Of a stretch of 64,000 nt of DNA, positions 26,696-34,773 are shown piece after piece. A program made the translations under genes and the position numbers. The notes beneath the pieces are model-generated. The model made no database searches and was not told where the DNA came from. It saw only the letters and a program-made list of their open reading frames with translations. The DNA lies in NCBI RefSeq assembly GCF_003815655.1, contig NZ_CP033917.1, positions 4,464,001 to 4,528,000 of the forward strand, in the 5' to 3' direction. This stretch comes from Chryseobacterium sp. G0201. Its GTDB lineage: Bacteria; Bacteroidota; Bacteroidia; Flavobacteriales; Weeksellaceae. Each line of letters opens with the position of its first letter. The first letter of the stretch is position 1.

Positions 26696-27610
26696 ATGAG
26701 CGATCAATTAGAAACGATAGAAGATTATTACAAACGCGTAAGACAAAACAAACTTAGAGTGTTTGATTCTGATGATTTTGAAACAGGAAAATCACATTTC
26801 AATATTTCTATGCGAAAGTACTGCAGTTTTAAAAGTCCTTACAATCGCCGCGACTATTATAAGATCAGCTTTATTATCGGTAAAGGAACTTTTCAGTATG
26901 GCCAGCAACAGTTGTATATCGATCGCCCTGCCCTATTTTTCCCTTCTCCGAGCATTCCTTATTCTTGGGAATGTGACGGTGATCTTCAGGAAGGTTATTT
27001 CTGTCTGTTTAATCAGGAGTTTTTTAATGGAAATTCAGAATTCAAGCTATTTAAGAAGACATCAATGTTTAAAGAATGGAGCATGCCGATTGTTTTTCTT
27101 ACAGAAGAACAGACCCAGCTGGCAACCGTCTATTTTGAACAGATGTATAAACTTAATAATTCGTCCTATCCGTTTCGATGCAACAGCATTAAAAACCATT
27201 TGGCTTCCGTTTTACACCTCGCTTTAGAGAATCGCGTTGAAGATATTGACCCTAATGAACTTCCTGCTAACATTAGGTTATATCGACTGTTTGATGAACT
27301 TCTTAACAAACAGTTTCCGTTGGATTCACCGGCTTATCCATTAGCTTTGAAAACAGCTTCAGACTTTGCAGAACACCTTAATGTACATGTGAATCATTTA
27401 AATTCTTCCGTAAAATCGGTAGCCAATCTCACGACCACACAAATCATTAAAGAAAGAATGTTTGAAGAATCTAAAAATCTGCTGAAATACACCAACTGGG
27501 ATATTTCTGAAATCGGCTATACATTGGGATTTGATGAACCTTCTCATTTTAATAACTTCTTTAAAAAGTACGCCAACACTTCCCCGCTTAAATTTAAAAG
27601 CATAGTTTAA
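26696..27610 (+). CDS. AraC family transcriptional regulator
   Basis: This 304-residue AraC regulator has a cupin-like N-terminal half (PYNRRDYYKISFIIGKGTF) and a C-terminal pair of helix-turn-helix motifs ending in LGFDEPSHFNNFFKKY. It is a paralogue of the regulator at 8994-9932, similar along the whole length. The drug-efflux MFS gene begins 90 bases downstream on the same strand with its own promoter box, suggesting that the regulator controls this exporter in response to a small molecule. The inducer is unknown. Confidence 0.88.
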   Translation: MSDQLETIEDYYKRVRQNKLRVFDSDDFETGKSHFNISMRKYCSFKSPYNRRDYYKISFIIGKGTFQYGQQQLYIDRPALFFPSPSIPYSWECDGDLQEGYFCLFNQEFFNGNSEFKLFKKTSMFKEWSMPIVFLTEEQTQLATVYFEQMYKLNNSSYPFRCNSIKNHLASVLHLALENRVEDIDPNELPANIRLYRLFDELLNKQFPLDSPAYPLALKTASDFAEHLNVHVNHLNSSVKSVANLTTTQIIKERMFEESKNLLKYTNWDISEIGYTLGFDEPSHFNNFFKKYANTSPLKFKSIV

Positions 27611-27670
27611 TTCTTTGAATTTTGTAATTTTTACTTTGTCTTTTAAAATTCATAGTAATCATACTTTCTC

Positions 27671-27678
27671 TATTTTTG
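27671..27678 (+). promoter_or_regulatory. Promoter -7 box for the MFS gene
   Basis: TATTTTTG 22 bases before the MFS ATG fits TAnnTTTG. The AraC protein encoded just upstream may bind between its own stop and this box. Confidence 0.45.
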
Positions 27679-27700
27679 TATCGTTAAAAAAAGAATAAGC

Positions 27701-28909
27701 ATGTTGTTGAAAGAAGCATCTGAAAAACGCATCAGATTAATTACCATTATGGCCTTTATATCGATCCCGCTTTCGGGGTTTGTTACTGATATTTATTTAC
27801 CTTCATTTCCATCAATGGCCAAGGGAATGCAGGTTTCGGAAAAAGATATCCAGATCACCTTAACATCCTATTTACTGAGTTATGGGATCTGCCAGTTATT
27901 CGTAGGAAATATTCTGGATAATATCGGGCGCTACCGTCCTAAATTACTGGCTTTACTATTTTTGATTATCAGCAGTCTGTTGATCACGATGACGAATAGT
28001 ATTCTATTAATCTGTCTTCTCAGAATCCTTCAGGGAGCTGCGGTTTCTGTTTTGGTAGTGGCTACCCGCGCTATTTTTGTGGATATTTATGATGCGGAAA
28101 AAGTGAAGCATTATTTAAGTTATTTCACGATTGTCTGGTCTTGCGGACCTATTTTGGCACCATTTCTGGGCGGTTATCTTGAAAAGCTATTTAACTGGCA
28201 TGCTAATTTTTATTTCCTTGCTTTCTATGCAGGAGCCATATTTCTTTTTGAACTATTCTTTAGTGGTGAAAGTCTTCCGGAAAAGAAGAAGGTCAGTTTT
28301 TCAGAAAATATCAAGCTCTACCAGATGATGTTGAAAAACCGCATCTTTATGTTGGGAATTTTCATTTTGGGATTAAGTTATTCTATTGTAATGTTGTTCA
28401 ATATTACCGGACCTTTTATTATTGAAAATACTTTTCATTTTACTCCGGTGGTCATTGGATATTGTACTTTAATTCTTGGATTCTCATGGATGATTGGTGG
28501 GTTTATCGGCAAACGAAGAATTTCATTGGATTTCCAAGCTCGTATTTTACAACCTGTTATTATACAATTGGTTTTAATTGCTAGTTTGATTGCAGTAAGT
28601 TACTTTGCACAGAGTCTTTACATTACGATTCCTTTTGCATTTTTCATTCATATTTGTTCAGGGATTTTATTTACCTCTTTTTTTACGACAAGTATGTTGT
28701 ATTTCCCTAAGAATGCCGGAACAGCAGGCGGATTAATGGGTGGATTAGTTTATATTATTACTTCTCTTACGAGTTTTATTATTTCTGTCAGTGGAAATGT
28801 TGCTCAACAAAAAGACTTGGGTTGGCGGTATCTGATTATTTCCTTTTTACTTTTTGCAATTATCCTTATTATGAGTCAAACATTGAAAAAAGAAAAAGCA
28901 GAGAATTAA
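27701..28909 (+). CDS. Bcr/CflA-type multidrug efflux MFS transporter
   Basis: The 402-residue inner-membrane protein has 12 predicted helices. The first block, SGFVTDIYLPSFPSMAKGM, is the drug:H+ antiporter motif of the Bcr/CflA group (Asp in TM1), and DNIGRYRPK is the loop 2-3 motif A. The second half starts after FSENIKLYQMMLKNR. Such pumps expel bicyclomycin, chloramphenicol or other drugs using the proton gradient; the substrate here is not known. The TAA stop lies inside the loop of its own terminator hairpin. Confidence 0.88.
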   Translation: MLLKEASEKRIRLITIMAFISIPLSGFVTDIYLPSFPSMAKGMQVSEKDIQITLTSYLLSYGICQLFVGNILDNIGRYRPKLLALLFLIISSLLITMTNSILLICLLRILQGAAVSVLVVATRAIFVDIYDAEKVKHYLSYFTIVWSCGPILAPFLGGYLEKLFNWHANFYFLAFYAGAIFLFELFFSGESLPEKKKVSFSENIKLYQMMLKNRIFMLGIFILGLSYSIVMLFNITGPFIIENTFHFTPVVIGYCTLILGFSWMIGGFIGKRRISLDFQARILQPVIIQLVLIASLIAVSYFAQSLYITIPFAFFIHICSGILFTSFFTTSMLYFPKNAGTAGGLMGGLVYIITSLTSFIISVSGNVAQQKDLGWRYLIISFLLFAIILIMSQTLKKEKAEN

Positions 28910-28923
28910 TCTCTGCTTTTTAA
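28894..28923 (+). terminator. Terminator overlapping the MFS stop codon
   Basis: AAAAGCAGAGA (28894-28904) pairs with TCTCTGCTTTT (28910-28920); the five-base loop ATTAA holds the TAA stop (28907-28909). A T-run follows. The last codons of the gene therefore encode the left arm. Confidence 0.8.
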
Positions 28924-28967
28924 TTCATCCGGCCTTCAACATTTCACCTTCAAACGATCGCTGACTT

Positions 28968-29411
28968 TTATATTGATTCTTCAAGTAAATGATACCATTT
29001 TATCTTATCATAAGATTCTAACAGAAATACAGCGGAAGCTTTTCTGGTATTCATTTCTCCATCAGCATTTTGAGTTTCTATATATTCTGCCAAAGCATGT
29101 TTATCCGTCAGATGGATTTTTATATCGGAAATTTTAATTTCCATTTCTGAAAATTTGCCAAAAGCAGAAGGTAACCAATTCGCAAAATCCTCGTAATTCA
29201 AATCATTTCCGCGACTTCCTTTCATTTTGAAGTCAGGATGGAAGTTCTGTAATAAACCTAACAATAAAGCTTCTTTATTTATCATATTCTTTTTGAACCA
29301 ATTTTCTATATTTTCATGAAAATCCAAGATCTCTTTTTGTACTAATTCTGTTGTATCCATTACATTTCTATTATTCTTCATTCTTAATTTTTTCTTTTTA
29401 ACAGCCATCAT
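28968..29411 (-). CDS. NTF2-like / SnoaL-like protein
   Basis: The 147-residue protein has a DUF4440/SnoaL-like cone fold by pattern: a long N-terminal helix (TELVQKEILDFHENIENWF), then LLQNFHPDFKMKG, a charged middle helix, and the paired strands IHLTDKHALAEYIETQN and KASAVFLLESYDKIKWYHLLEES. Such domains bind small molecules or act as minor enzymes; no catalytic set can be named. The basic start MMAVKKKKLR may not be translated; ATG codons at 29381 and 29360 are good alternatives. It is convergent with the MFS gene. Confidence 0.7.
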   Translation of the reverse strand: MMAVKKKKLRMKNNRNVMDTTELVQKEILDFHENIENWFKKNMINKEALLLGLLQNFHPDFKMKGSRGNDLNYEDFANWLPSAFGKFSEMEIKISDIKIHLTDKHALAEYIETQNADGEMNTRKASAVFLLESYDKIKWYHLLEESI

Positions 29412-29554
29412 CTTATCGCAAGATCAAAAAAAGGAATCTAGTTCGTAAAATGATCTACTACATCATTACTGCAGTGCTTATATTAATCTATTAGTTATCA
29501 TTAAATTAACAACCTCAGTAAAGATGCAGTACTGTCTTTTTAAGGGAAACAAGA

Positions 29555-29562
29555 TATATTTG
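29555..29562 (+). promoter_or_regulatory. Orphan promoter -7 box
   Basis: TATATTTG on the plus strand in a gene-free gap, with no coding frame behind it. It would start a transcript near 29569 that runs into the hairpin at 29590-29640. Confidence 0.35.
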
Positions 29563-29568
29563 ACATAT

Positions 29569-29646
29569 AAAAATTGAACATTTATTTAGAAAGCAGGGGA
29601 CTCTTTTATGTCTTTGGTTCTTTATTCTTACCCCTGCTTTTATTTT
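29569..29646 (+). ncRNA. Candidate small RNA ending in a hairpin
   Basis: Behind a TATATTTG box, AAAGCAGGGG (29590-29599) pairs with CCCCTGCTTT (29631-29640) around a 31-base loop and is followed by TATTTT, as in a terminator-like small RNA end. No known RNA family is recognised. A 29-codon frame starts in the loop (ATG at 29608) but looks like chance. The 402-base gap 29412-29813 has no other gene. Confidence 0.25.
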
Positions 29647-29735
29647 AAAAAGTATCTGCAAATATTTATTTGTAGCTTTTATATGACCATAGAGTAGTGA
29701 CTATACTCATACTTTGTGTTTGTGTTTTTTGTGTT

Positions 29736-29766
29736 ACAGGGGTGATCCCAAGCCCCTGTTTTTTTC
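29736..29766 (+). terminator. Second CAGGGG hairpin with T-run
   Basis: ACAGGGG (29736-29742) pairs with CCCCTGT (29753-29759) around a 10-base loop and is followed by a run of seven T. It shares the CAGGGG/CCCCTG stem core with the hairpin at 29590-29640. It points rightward although no plus-strand gene precedes it, so it probably ends a small RNA. Confidence 0.4.
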
Positions 29767-29813
29767 ATAATAATTGATGAGGAGCTCTCCTAAAAAGATC
29801 TACTATTTTTTTA

Positions 29814-31658
29814 TCAATCAGAATACTCCTTCAAACGCTGTCTGTAGCTCATTAGGATGGATGTTTTTGAGATAAAGCCTACAAATTTGTTTTCCCGATC
29901 CACAACCGGAAGATTCCAAACACCTGTATCATCAAATATCTGGAGTATTTCTAATGGTTTATTTTCCGGATGAATGATTGCCGGCGGTGCTTTCATAATT
30001 TTAATAATACTCGCCGAAGTATCCGTATCTGAAAATAAAAAAGGACGAATATCATCTATGGTAAGGATTCCTCGCAATTTATTTTCATCATCTATCACCC
30101 CGAAAATATTCTTATCTCCTTCTTTTACAAGCTCAAATACATCTGCAATAGAAGCATTTTCATTCACAGTTTCTGAAAATCTATCGATAAAATCTTCTGT
30201 TTTTAATGAAAATAATAAATTTTTATCATGCTTATTTGTAAAGATCTTTCCTTCGTCTGCCAGTGATTTTAACTCTGGAGAAATGGGAGAAAACCATTTA
30301 GCGATAAGGTAAGACATCACAGAAACAATCATTAAAGGAATAAAAAGATCGTACCCGAAACTAGATTCCGCGATCAGGAATATCGCCGTAAGCGGGGCGT
30401 ACAATACTCCACTCATGGCACCTGCCATTCCTACAAGAACGAGATTCGTTACCGGAACATCTGAAAAGCCAAGATGCTGACAAATTAAGGCAAACAAATA
30501 GCCTACAGTTCCTCCCGCAAAAAGTGAAGGAGCGAAGTTTCCGCCATTTCCTCCACTGAAAATGGTAAAAGACGTTGCAAATGCTTTTAAAAGACAAACT
30601 AAAATTAAAAATATAATGACTGTCCAGTCTTTAATCTCAAAATACCTGAAAAAACTGTTTTCAATAATTGAATGCGTATTACCATTTGTGAAAGCCTTTA
30701 CCGTATCATATCCTTCCCCAAATAAAGGCGGAAAAAGTACGCAGAGCAATGACAAAACTGCCCCGCCAAACATGGCTTTTCGCAAGCGTGACATGTTTAG
30801 ACCTTTTATAAAGTGTTCGACCTTTTGAGAAACAATAACAAAATACCTGGCATATAATCCGGTTGTAATCCCTAAAATAAGGTAATAAGGAACATTTTTA
30901 TAATTAAAAGGTTCTCTTGTATAAAATCTGAAAAGTATATCTTCCTGAAGTAAAATCCTTGATAAAAGACTACCGCAAACCGCTGCAACAACCAAAGGAA
31001 TAAAATCTGTGAAGACAACTCCCGTCAGCAAAATTTCAAAAGCAAACATGATCCCGGCAATCGGGGCATTAAAAGCTGATGCAATACCTGCTGTAGCTCC
31101 GGCAGCCAGTAATAAAGTTCGTTCTTTATAACTCAGACGATAGGTTTGAGCAAAATTAGATCCGATTGCAGCTCCGGTAACCGCTATTGGACTTTCCAAT
31201 CCGGCAGAACCACCAAGTCCGACTGTAATTGCACTTTGAACAATCTGTGAATACATTTTAACAGAGGAAACGATACTTGAATTCTGAGCGATTTCATATA
31301 AAATAGCACCAATTCCTTTCCTGTCCTGACCTTTAAACAAGGTAAGAACAATGCTCGTCGTTAATACGATTCCCAAAAAAGGGAAAATGACGTAGAATAA
31401 TATTTGATATTCAAAGTGAACTTTAGTGGTGATAAAATTATGAATATGATGAACAAGAGTTTTCAATACAACCCCCGCCAATCCAGCACTGCACCCTACA
31501 ATAATACCAGAAAGAACAAGAAACTGACTACGGCTCAACCTGTTATTTAACCAATGAAGAATAAGCTCATAACTTCTTACTTTTTCAAGGCCGTATTTTT
31601 GAAAATCTCTTTTGAATTTTAGAAAACTTAGGTATTTTCTTTTATTATCAATTTTCAC
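29814..31658 (-). CDS. ClC family chloride channel/exchanger with CBS domains
   Basis: The 614-residue membrane protein has a ClC core (about residues 45-440). The gating glutamate is in GSAGLESPIAV (Glu ~155), and GGNGGNFAPSLFAGG is the second ion-binding helix signature. The usual first-pore motif GSGIP is not seen; the matching place reads KGIGAILYE (~114-122), as in many Bacteroidota members. Two CBS domains follow (about 470-610), which in homologues bind adenine nucleotides. It moves Cl- or another small anion, possibly coupled to protons. The ATG at 31658 is preceded by a 265-base divergent region shared with the MarR gene. Confidence 0.9.
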   Translation of the reverse strand: MKIDNKRKYLSFLKFKRDFQKYGLEKVRSYELILHWLNNRLSRSQFLVLSGIIVGCSAGLAGVVLKTLVHHIHNFITTKVHFEYQILFYVIFPFLGIVLTTSIVLTLFKGQDRKGIGAILYEIAQNSSIVSSVKMYSQIVQSAITVGLGGSAGLESPIAVTGAAIGSNFAQTYRLSYKERTLLLAAGATAGIASAFNAPIAGIMFAFEILLTGVVFTDFIPLVVAAVCGSLLSRILLQEDILFRFYTREPFNYKNVPYYLILGITTGLYARYFVIVSQKVEHFIKGLNMSRLRKAMFGGAVLSLLCVLFPPLFGEGYDTVKAFTNGNTHSIIENSFFRYFEIKDWTVIIFLILVCLLKAFATSFTIFSGGNGGNFAPSLFAGGTVGYLFALICQHLGFSDVPVTNLVLVGMAGAMSGVLYAPLTAIFLIAESSFGYDLFIPLMIVSVMSYLIAKWFSPISPELKSLADEGKIFTNKHDKNLLFSLKTEDFIDRFSETVNENASIADVFELVKEGDKNIFGVIDDENKLRGILTIDDIRPFLFSDTDTSASIIKIMKAPPAIIHPENKPLEILQIFDDTGVWNLPVVDRENKFVGFISKTSILMSYRQRLKEYSD

Positions 31659-31803
31659 TTCTTTGAATGTTTTAATTCCACCATTAAGTAAGCGGGATGT
31701 AAATTTAGGAAATTAAATTTTGTTTTTTTGATTGGGGATAGATTGATTTTAATATGATTTAGCTTAATAAAATTAAATGATAAATAGTAAAGATATTTTC
31801 TTA

Positions 31804-31831
31804 AAAATTAGTTTTAATTAAAACTAATTTT
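31804..31831. promoter_or_regulatory. 28-bp perfect palindrome, probable MarR operator
   Basis: AAAATTAGTTTTAA followed by its exact complement gives a 28-bp perfect palindrome centred between 31817 and 31818. It covers the -33 position of the promoter at 31835-31842 and ends four bases before its -7 box. The next gene encodes a MarR-type repressor, so autoregulation is the natural reading. Confidence 0.65.
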
Positions 31832-31834
31832 AGC

Positions 31835-31842
31835 TATATTTG
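31835..31842 (+). promoter_or_regulatory. Promoter -7 box of the MarR-usp operon
   Basis: TATATTTG, a full TAnnTTTG match, directly behind the palindrome. The leader to the MarR ATG would be about 75 bases. Confidence 0.5.
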
Positions 31843-31923
31843 TTAGACTAAGTAAACGAAGGACAGATTTTCTATAATTTTTCTTTTTAATTTTATTGAG
31901 ATAACGCTCTTATACATTAAAAT

Positions 31924-32373
31924 ATGTCTGTAAAACACAATAATATATCAGAATTAGCCTTAGAATTAGGTCTTGCAATGGGCGAAATGAAAAACCGTCT
32001 GCGACAGAAAATTCAGGCAAAAATTAATGAGTATGATTCTGATCTTTCTTTCGAACTTATAGAAATCATGGGACTTCTCTCACGTAATGACGGCATCAAT
32101 CAGCAGGAAATCGGCAATAAGGTAAGCAAGGACAAATCAAGCATAACATATCTGATCAACAGCCTTGTAAAGCGTGAATTCGTTCAAAGGATCGAAAATA
32201 AAAACGACAGAAGAAACAAGCAAATTTACCTTACCGATAAAGGAAAGCAAATCGTACAAACGGTGTATCCCTGGGCATTGGAACTTTACGAAAAAGCCGC
32301 CGGCGATTTTAATGAAAATGAAATAAAAAATGCTCTTCTTTTAGTTAAAAAAATGACAACAAATCTCGAATAA
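31924..32373 (+). CDS. MarR family transcriptional regulator
   Basis: The 149-residue protein has the MarR winged helix: SFELIEIMGLLSRNDGINQQ, the recognition helix KDKSSITYLINSLVKREFV, and the wing RIENKNDRRNKQIYLTDKGK with the conserved DRR. Helices at both ends would make the dimer interface. It heads a two-gene unit with a universal stress protein gene 22 bases downstream. The palindrome at 31804-31831 is the probable binding site, through which it would repress its own operon and perhaps the divergent ClC gene. The ligand is unknown. Confidence 0.9.
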   Translation: MSVKHNNISELALELGLAMGEMKNRLRQKIQAKINEYDSDLSFELIEIMGLLSRNDGINQQEIGNKVSKDKSSITYLINSLVKREFVQRIENKNDRRNKQIYLTDKGKQIVQTVYPWALELYEKAAGDFNENEIKNALLLVKKMTTNLE

Positions 32374-32395
32374 ATAATTCTTAAATTAATCTAAC

Positions 32396-33244
32396 ATGAG
32401 AACAATACTGGTACCGATTGATTTTACCTCAACCACAGAAAATGCCGTGAAAGTTGCTTCACAATGGGCAAAACAATATCAATACGAACATATTATATTG
32501 TTGAAAACTTCTGACGAATCTGAATTCGACTACCTGCATATTGCAGAAGGTCATTCATTTGTAAATGAAGAAAGTATCAACAGTCTTCTTAAAAAAACGG
32601 AATTATTATTTAAGAAATTAGCCAATATCATTCTTGAAAAATTTCCTGACCTTAAAGTTTCAAAAGCAATAAGCAACTGGACTTTAACCAGAAGCATTAA
32701 TGATATTGTAAAAGAACAGCCGTCGATAGAATTGATCGTTTTAGGCAGTGATGATCAGGCAGTTTCCAGCGACAGTGTAGTTTCGGAAAATATAATAAGC
32801 ATTGCCAGAACAAGCCCCGTAAAAACTTTGATTGTTCCCAATAGTTATAACTACAGCGAGATTAAAAATATTCTCATTCCCTGCGACATCAACGGTATTA
32901 CAAAACTAGAAAGGCTGTTTAACCATAAATATATCATTCGTAAACAGGATGTAAAGTTGATGTTTTTAAATATTCATACAAAAGAAGATCAAACAATTAT
33001 AGAAGAAAAAAAGGTTGAAATTCAGGAATATATTCATCAGCATTTAACAGAAATCCCAAGCACAATCTATTATTCTTACGATAAAAATATTGTCAACGGA
33101 ATATTGACTTTTGCATCAACAAATAAGACAGATCTTATTATTGCCCTGCCCGGCAAACATAGTTTTCTGTATTATTTAACGAGTAATAGCATTTCGGAAG
33201 GCATCTATCAGAATGTTAACCAGCCTGTTTTAATATTAAAATAG
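32396..33244 (+). CDS. Universal stress protein (tandem UspA domains)
   Basis: The 282-residue cytoplasmic protein has two UspA-like halves. The first starts MRTILVPIDFTSTTENAVKV, has LIVLGSDDQA (~114-123) and ends KTLIVPN. The second starts NILIPCDINGI and ends NQPVLILK. The ATP-binding G-2x-G-9x-G(S/T) signature is not intact in either half, so it may not bind ATP. Its position 22 bases after the marR stop indicates co-transcription and a stress- or ligand-induced expression. Confidence 0.85.
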   Translation: MRTILVPIDFTSTTENAVKVASQWAKQYQYEHIILLKTSDESEFDYLHIAEGHSFVNEESINSLLKKTELLFKKLANIILEKFPDLKVSKAISNWTLTRSINDIVKEQPSIELIVLGSDDQAVSSDSVVSENIISIARTSPVKTLIVPNSYNYSEIKNILIPCDINGITKLERLFNHKYIIRKQDVKLMFLNIHTKEDQTIIEEKKVEIQEYIHQHLTEIPSTIYYSYDKNIVNGILTFASTNKTDLIIALPGKHSFLYYLTSNSISEGIYQNVNQPVLILK

Positions 33245-33300
33245 AGGATGTTTTAAAATAAAATAACACCTACTGACAGACTCTTGTCACAATCCTGATT

Positions 33301-33308
33301 TATTTTTG
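33301..33308 (+). promoter_or_regulatory. Promoter -7 box for the VOC gene
   Basis: TATTTTTG on the plus strand, 24 bases before the ATG at 33333. Confidence 0.45.
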
Positions 33309-33332
33309 TTGAATAATTTAAAATCCTCAAAA

Positions 33333-33740
33333 ATGAATTTAGTATCCATACGTATTATTACCGCTAATATTGAAAATTTAGTGAAATTTTATGAGCAAAT
33401 AACAGGAATTACAGCAATACAATACACTCCCGATTTTGCTGAGATTAAAACATCAAATGCAACAATAGCCATCGGAAGCACAAAGACATTGCAATTTTTT
33501 GGTGGTGAAAATATAGCACAACCCGCTGAAAACCGCTCTGCAATTATTGAATTTTTAGTTGATGATGTAGATAAAGAATTTGAGCGATTAAGAGATTTCT
33601 TATCTTCTCATATTGTACAGGAACCGACCACGATGCCTTGGGGAAATAAATCGTTATTATTCCGAGACCCTGATGGAAATTTGGTTAATTTCTTTACTCC
33701 AATTTCAAAAGAAGCGATTGAAAAATTTAATTCAAATTGA
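33333..33740 (+). CDS. VOC family (glyoxalase/bleomycin resistance-like) protein
   Basis: From the ATG at 33333 the protein has 135 residues with the two beta-alpha-beta-beta-beta modules of the vicinal oxygen chelate fold: VSIRIITANIENLVKFYEQI, then AIIEFLVDDVDKEFERL and the closing MPWGNKSLLFRDPDGNLVNF. Metal-ligand positions are partly kept (Glu in IIEFLV). Members detoxify methylglyoxal, bind drugs or open aromatic rings; the function cannot be chosen from sequence. A longer frame starts at a TTG inside the promoter box (33306) and is rejected. Confidence 0.83.
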   Translation: MNLVSIRIITANIENLVKFYEQITGITAIQYTPDFAEIKTSNATIAIGSTKTLQFFGGENIAQPAENRSAIIEFLVDDVDKEFERLRDFLSSHIVQEPTTMPWGNKSLLFRDPDGNLVNFFTPISKEAIEKFNSN

Positions 33741-33764
33741 TTTTAAATAAATTTTTTTAAGCTT

Positions 33765-33953
33765 TTTATTTTAACCACAAAAGGAACAAAAGCCATTTGA
33801 ATATTTCATTATTGTTTAATAAGTAGAAAACAAAAGTTATCAAAAGAGTAAAAATCAAAGATTTTTAAAAACTTATGTGTTCTTAATTTGTAGTTTATTA
33901 ATGAACTTAAAATACTAAAGTGTTAATCTTTTGATTCTTTTGTGGTTAAAAAA
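33765..33953. repeat. Intergenic inverted repeat with AACCACAAAAG arms
   Basis: TTTTAACCACAAAAGGAACAAAAG (first 20 bases from 33769) faces CTTTTGATTCTTTTGTGGTT plus a further A-run ending near 33953. The arms are almost perfectly complementary over ~24 bases and enclose 135 bases of AT-rich DNA without a coding frame. It fills most of the gap 33741-34037 and resembles the shorter element at 26474-26559. Confidence 0.5.
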
Positions 33954-33987
33954 ACAGCATCATTAAAATTATAATGACGCTGTTTTT
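33950..33987 (-). terminator. Terminator of the gnd-zwf-pgl operon
   Basis: On the minus strand AAACAGCGTCATTA pairs with TAATGATGCTGTTT (one mismatch), followed by TTTTAACC. It lies about 50 bases after the pgl stop. Confidence 0.75.
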
Positions 33988-34037
33988 AATTTATTTGAAA
34001 ATTGTTTTCCGTTTAAATTCAAATGAAAGGTATATTT

Positions 34038-34748
34038 TTAACCTCTCGCCTTTTCATCCGTAAAAAACTGATAACCTTCTTTTTTATTGATAAGTTGTAA
34101 CGGATATAACTTAGGATTGTATTCTCCATTTAACACTTCATTTAAAGCATGTTTTTTTGATTCACCGAATGTTACAACCAATATATTTTCAGCTTTATTG
34201 ATCAAAGGTTCAGTCAAAGTGATCCTGAACATTTCCTGAGGCTTCAAATAATAAGCAGCCACCCATTTTTCTTTTTCATCTAAAACTGCTTCACCCGGAA
34301 ATAAAGATGCGGTGTGTCCGTCATCCCCCATTCCTAAAAGGATAAAATCAAAAACGCCTTCATATCCAAGAATATTTTTAATCTCTTGTTCGTATTCTTT
34401 AGCATAATCTTCCGGTTCTACTCCATCTTTATACATTGGGAAAATTTGCTCTTTATTCACAGGAACTTTATTGAAAAGTGCTTCAAAAGTCATTTTTGCA
34501 TTGCTTTTCTCATCATCTAAAGAAACCCATCTTTCATCAACCCAGAAAAAGTACACTTTATTCCATTCTATTTTTTCTGCATATTCTTGCGTTGCCAGCA
34601 AATTAAAAATCGCTTTTGGAGAAGAACCTCCGCTTAACGCAACCACAAAACGGTTATTTTTCTGAATAGATTTTTGTGAAAGATCAACAAACGTATCCGC
34701 TGCCTTTTTATATAATTTATCTAAATCATCAAATACAGTAATATTCAT
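34038..34748 (-). CDS. pgl: 6-phosphogluconolactonase
   Basis: This 236-residue DevB-type lactonase hydrolyses 6-phosphogluconolactone, the second step of the oxidative pentose phosphate pathway. Visible motifs are VVALSGGSSPKAIF (~32-45), VYFFWVDERWV and LLGMGDDGHTASLFPG, all standard for the family. The gene lies 25 bases downstream of zwf and is the last gene of the gnd-zwf-pgl operon. No promoter box was found at its start, consistent with co-transcription. Confidence 0.95.
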   Translation of the reverse strand: MNITVFDDLDKLYKKAADTFVDLSQKSIQKNNRFVVALSGGSSPKAIFNLLATQEYAEKIEWNKVYFFWVDERWVSLDDEKSNAKMTFEALFNKVPVNKEQIFPMYKDGVEPEDYAKEYEQEIKNILGYEGVFDFILLGMGDDGHTASLFPGEAVLDEKEKWVAAYYLKPQEMFRITLTEPLINKAENILVVTFGESKKHALNEVLNGEYNPKLYPLQLINKKEGYQFFTDEKARG

Positions 34749-34773
34749 TTTTGTCTTTTTAAATTAATATATC

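Noticed and set aside
29608..29697. 29-codon frame starting inside the candidate small RNA
   Set aside because: It runs through the hairpin and T-run and has no leader, motif or ribosome site.
29736..29766. tRNA or riboswitch
   Set aside because: Only one short stem with a T-run; no cloverleaf or known riboswitch core, and no downstream gene on that strand.
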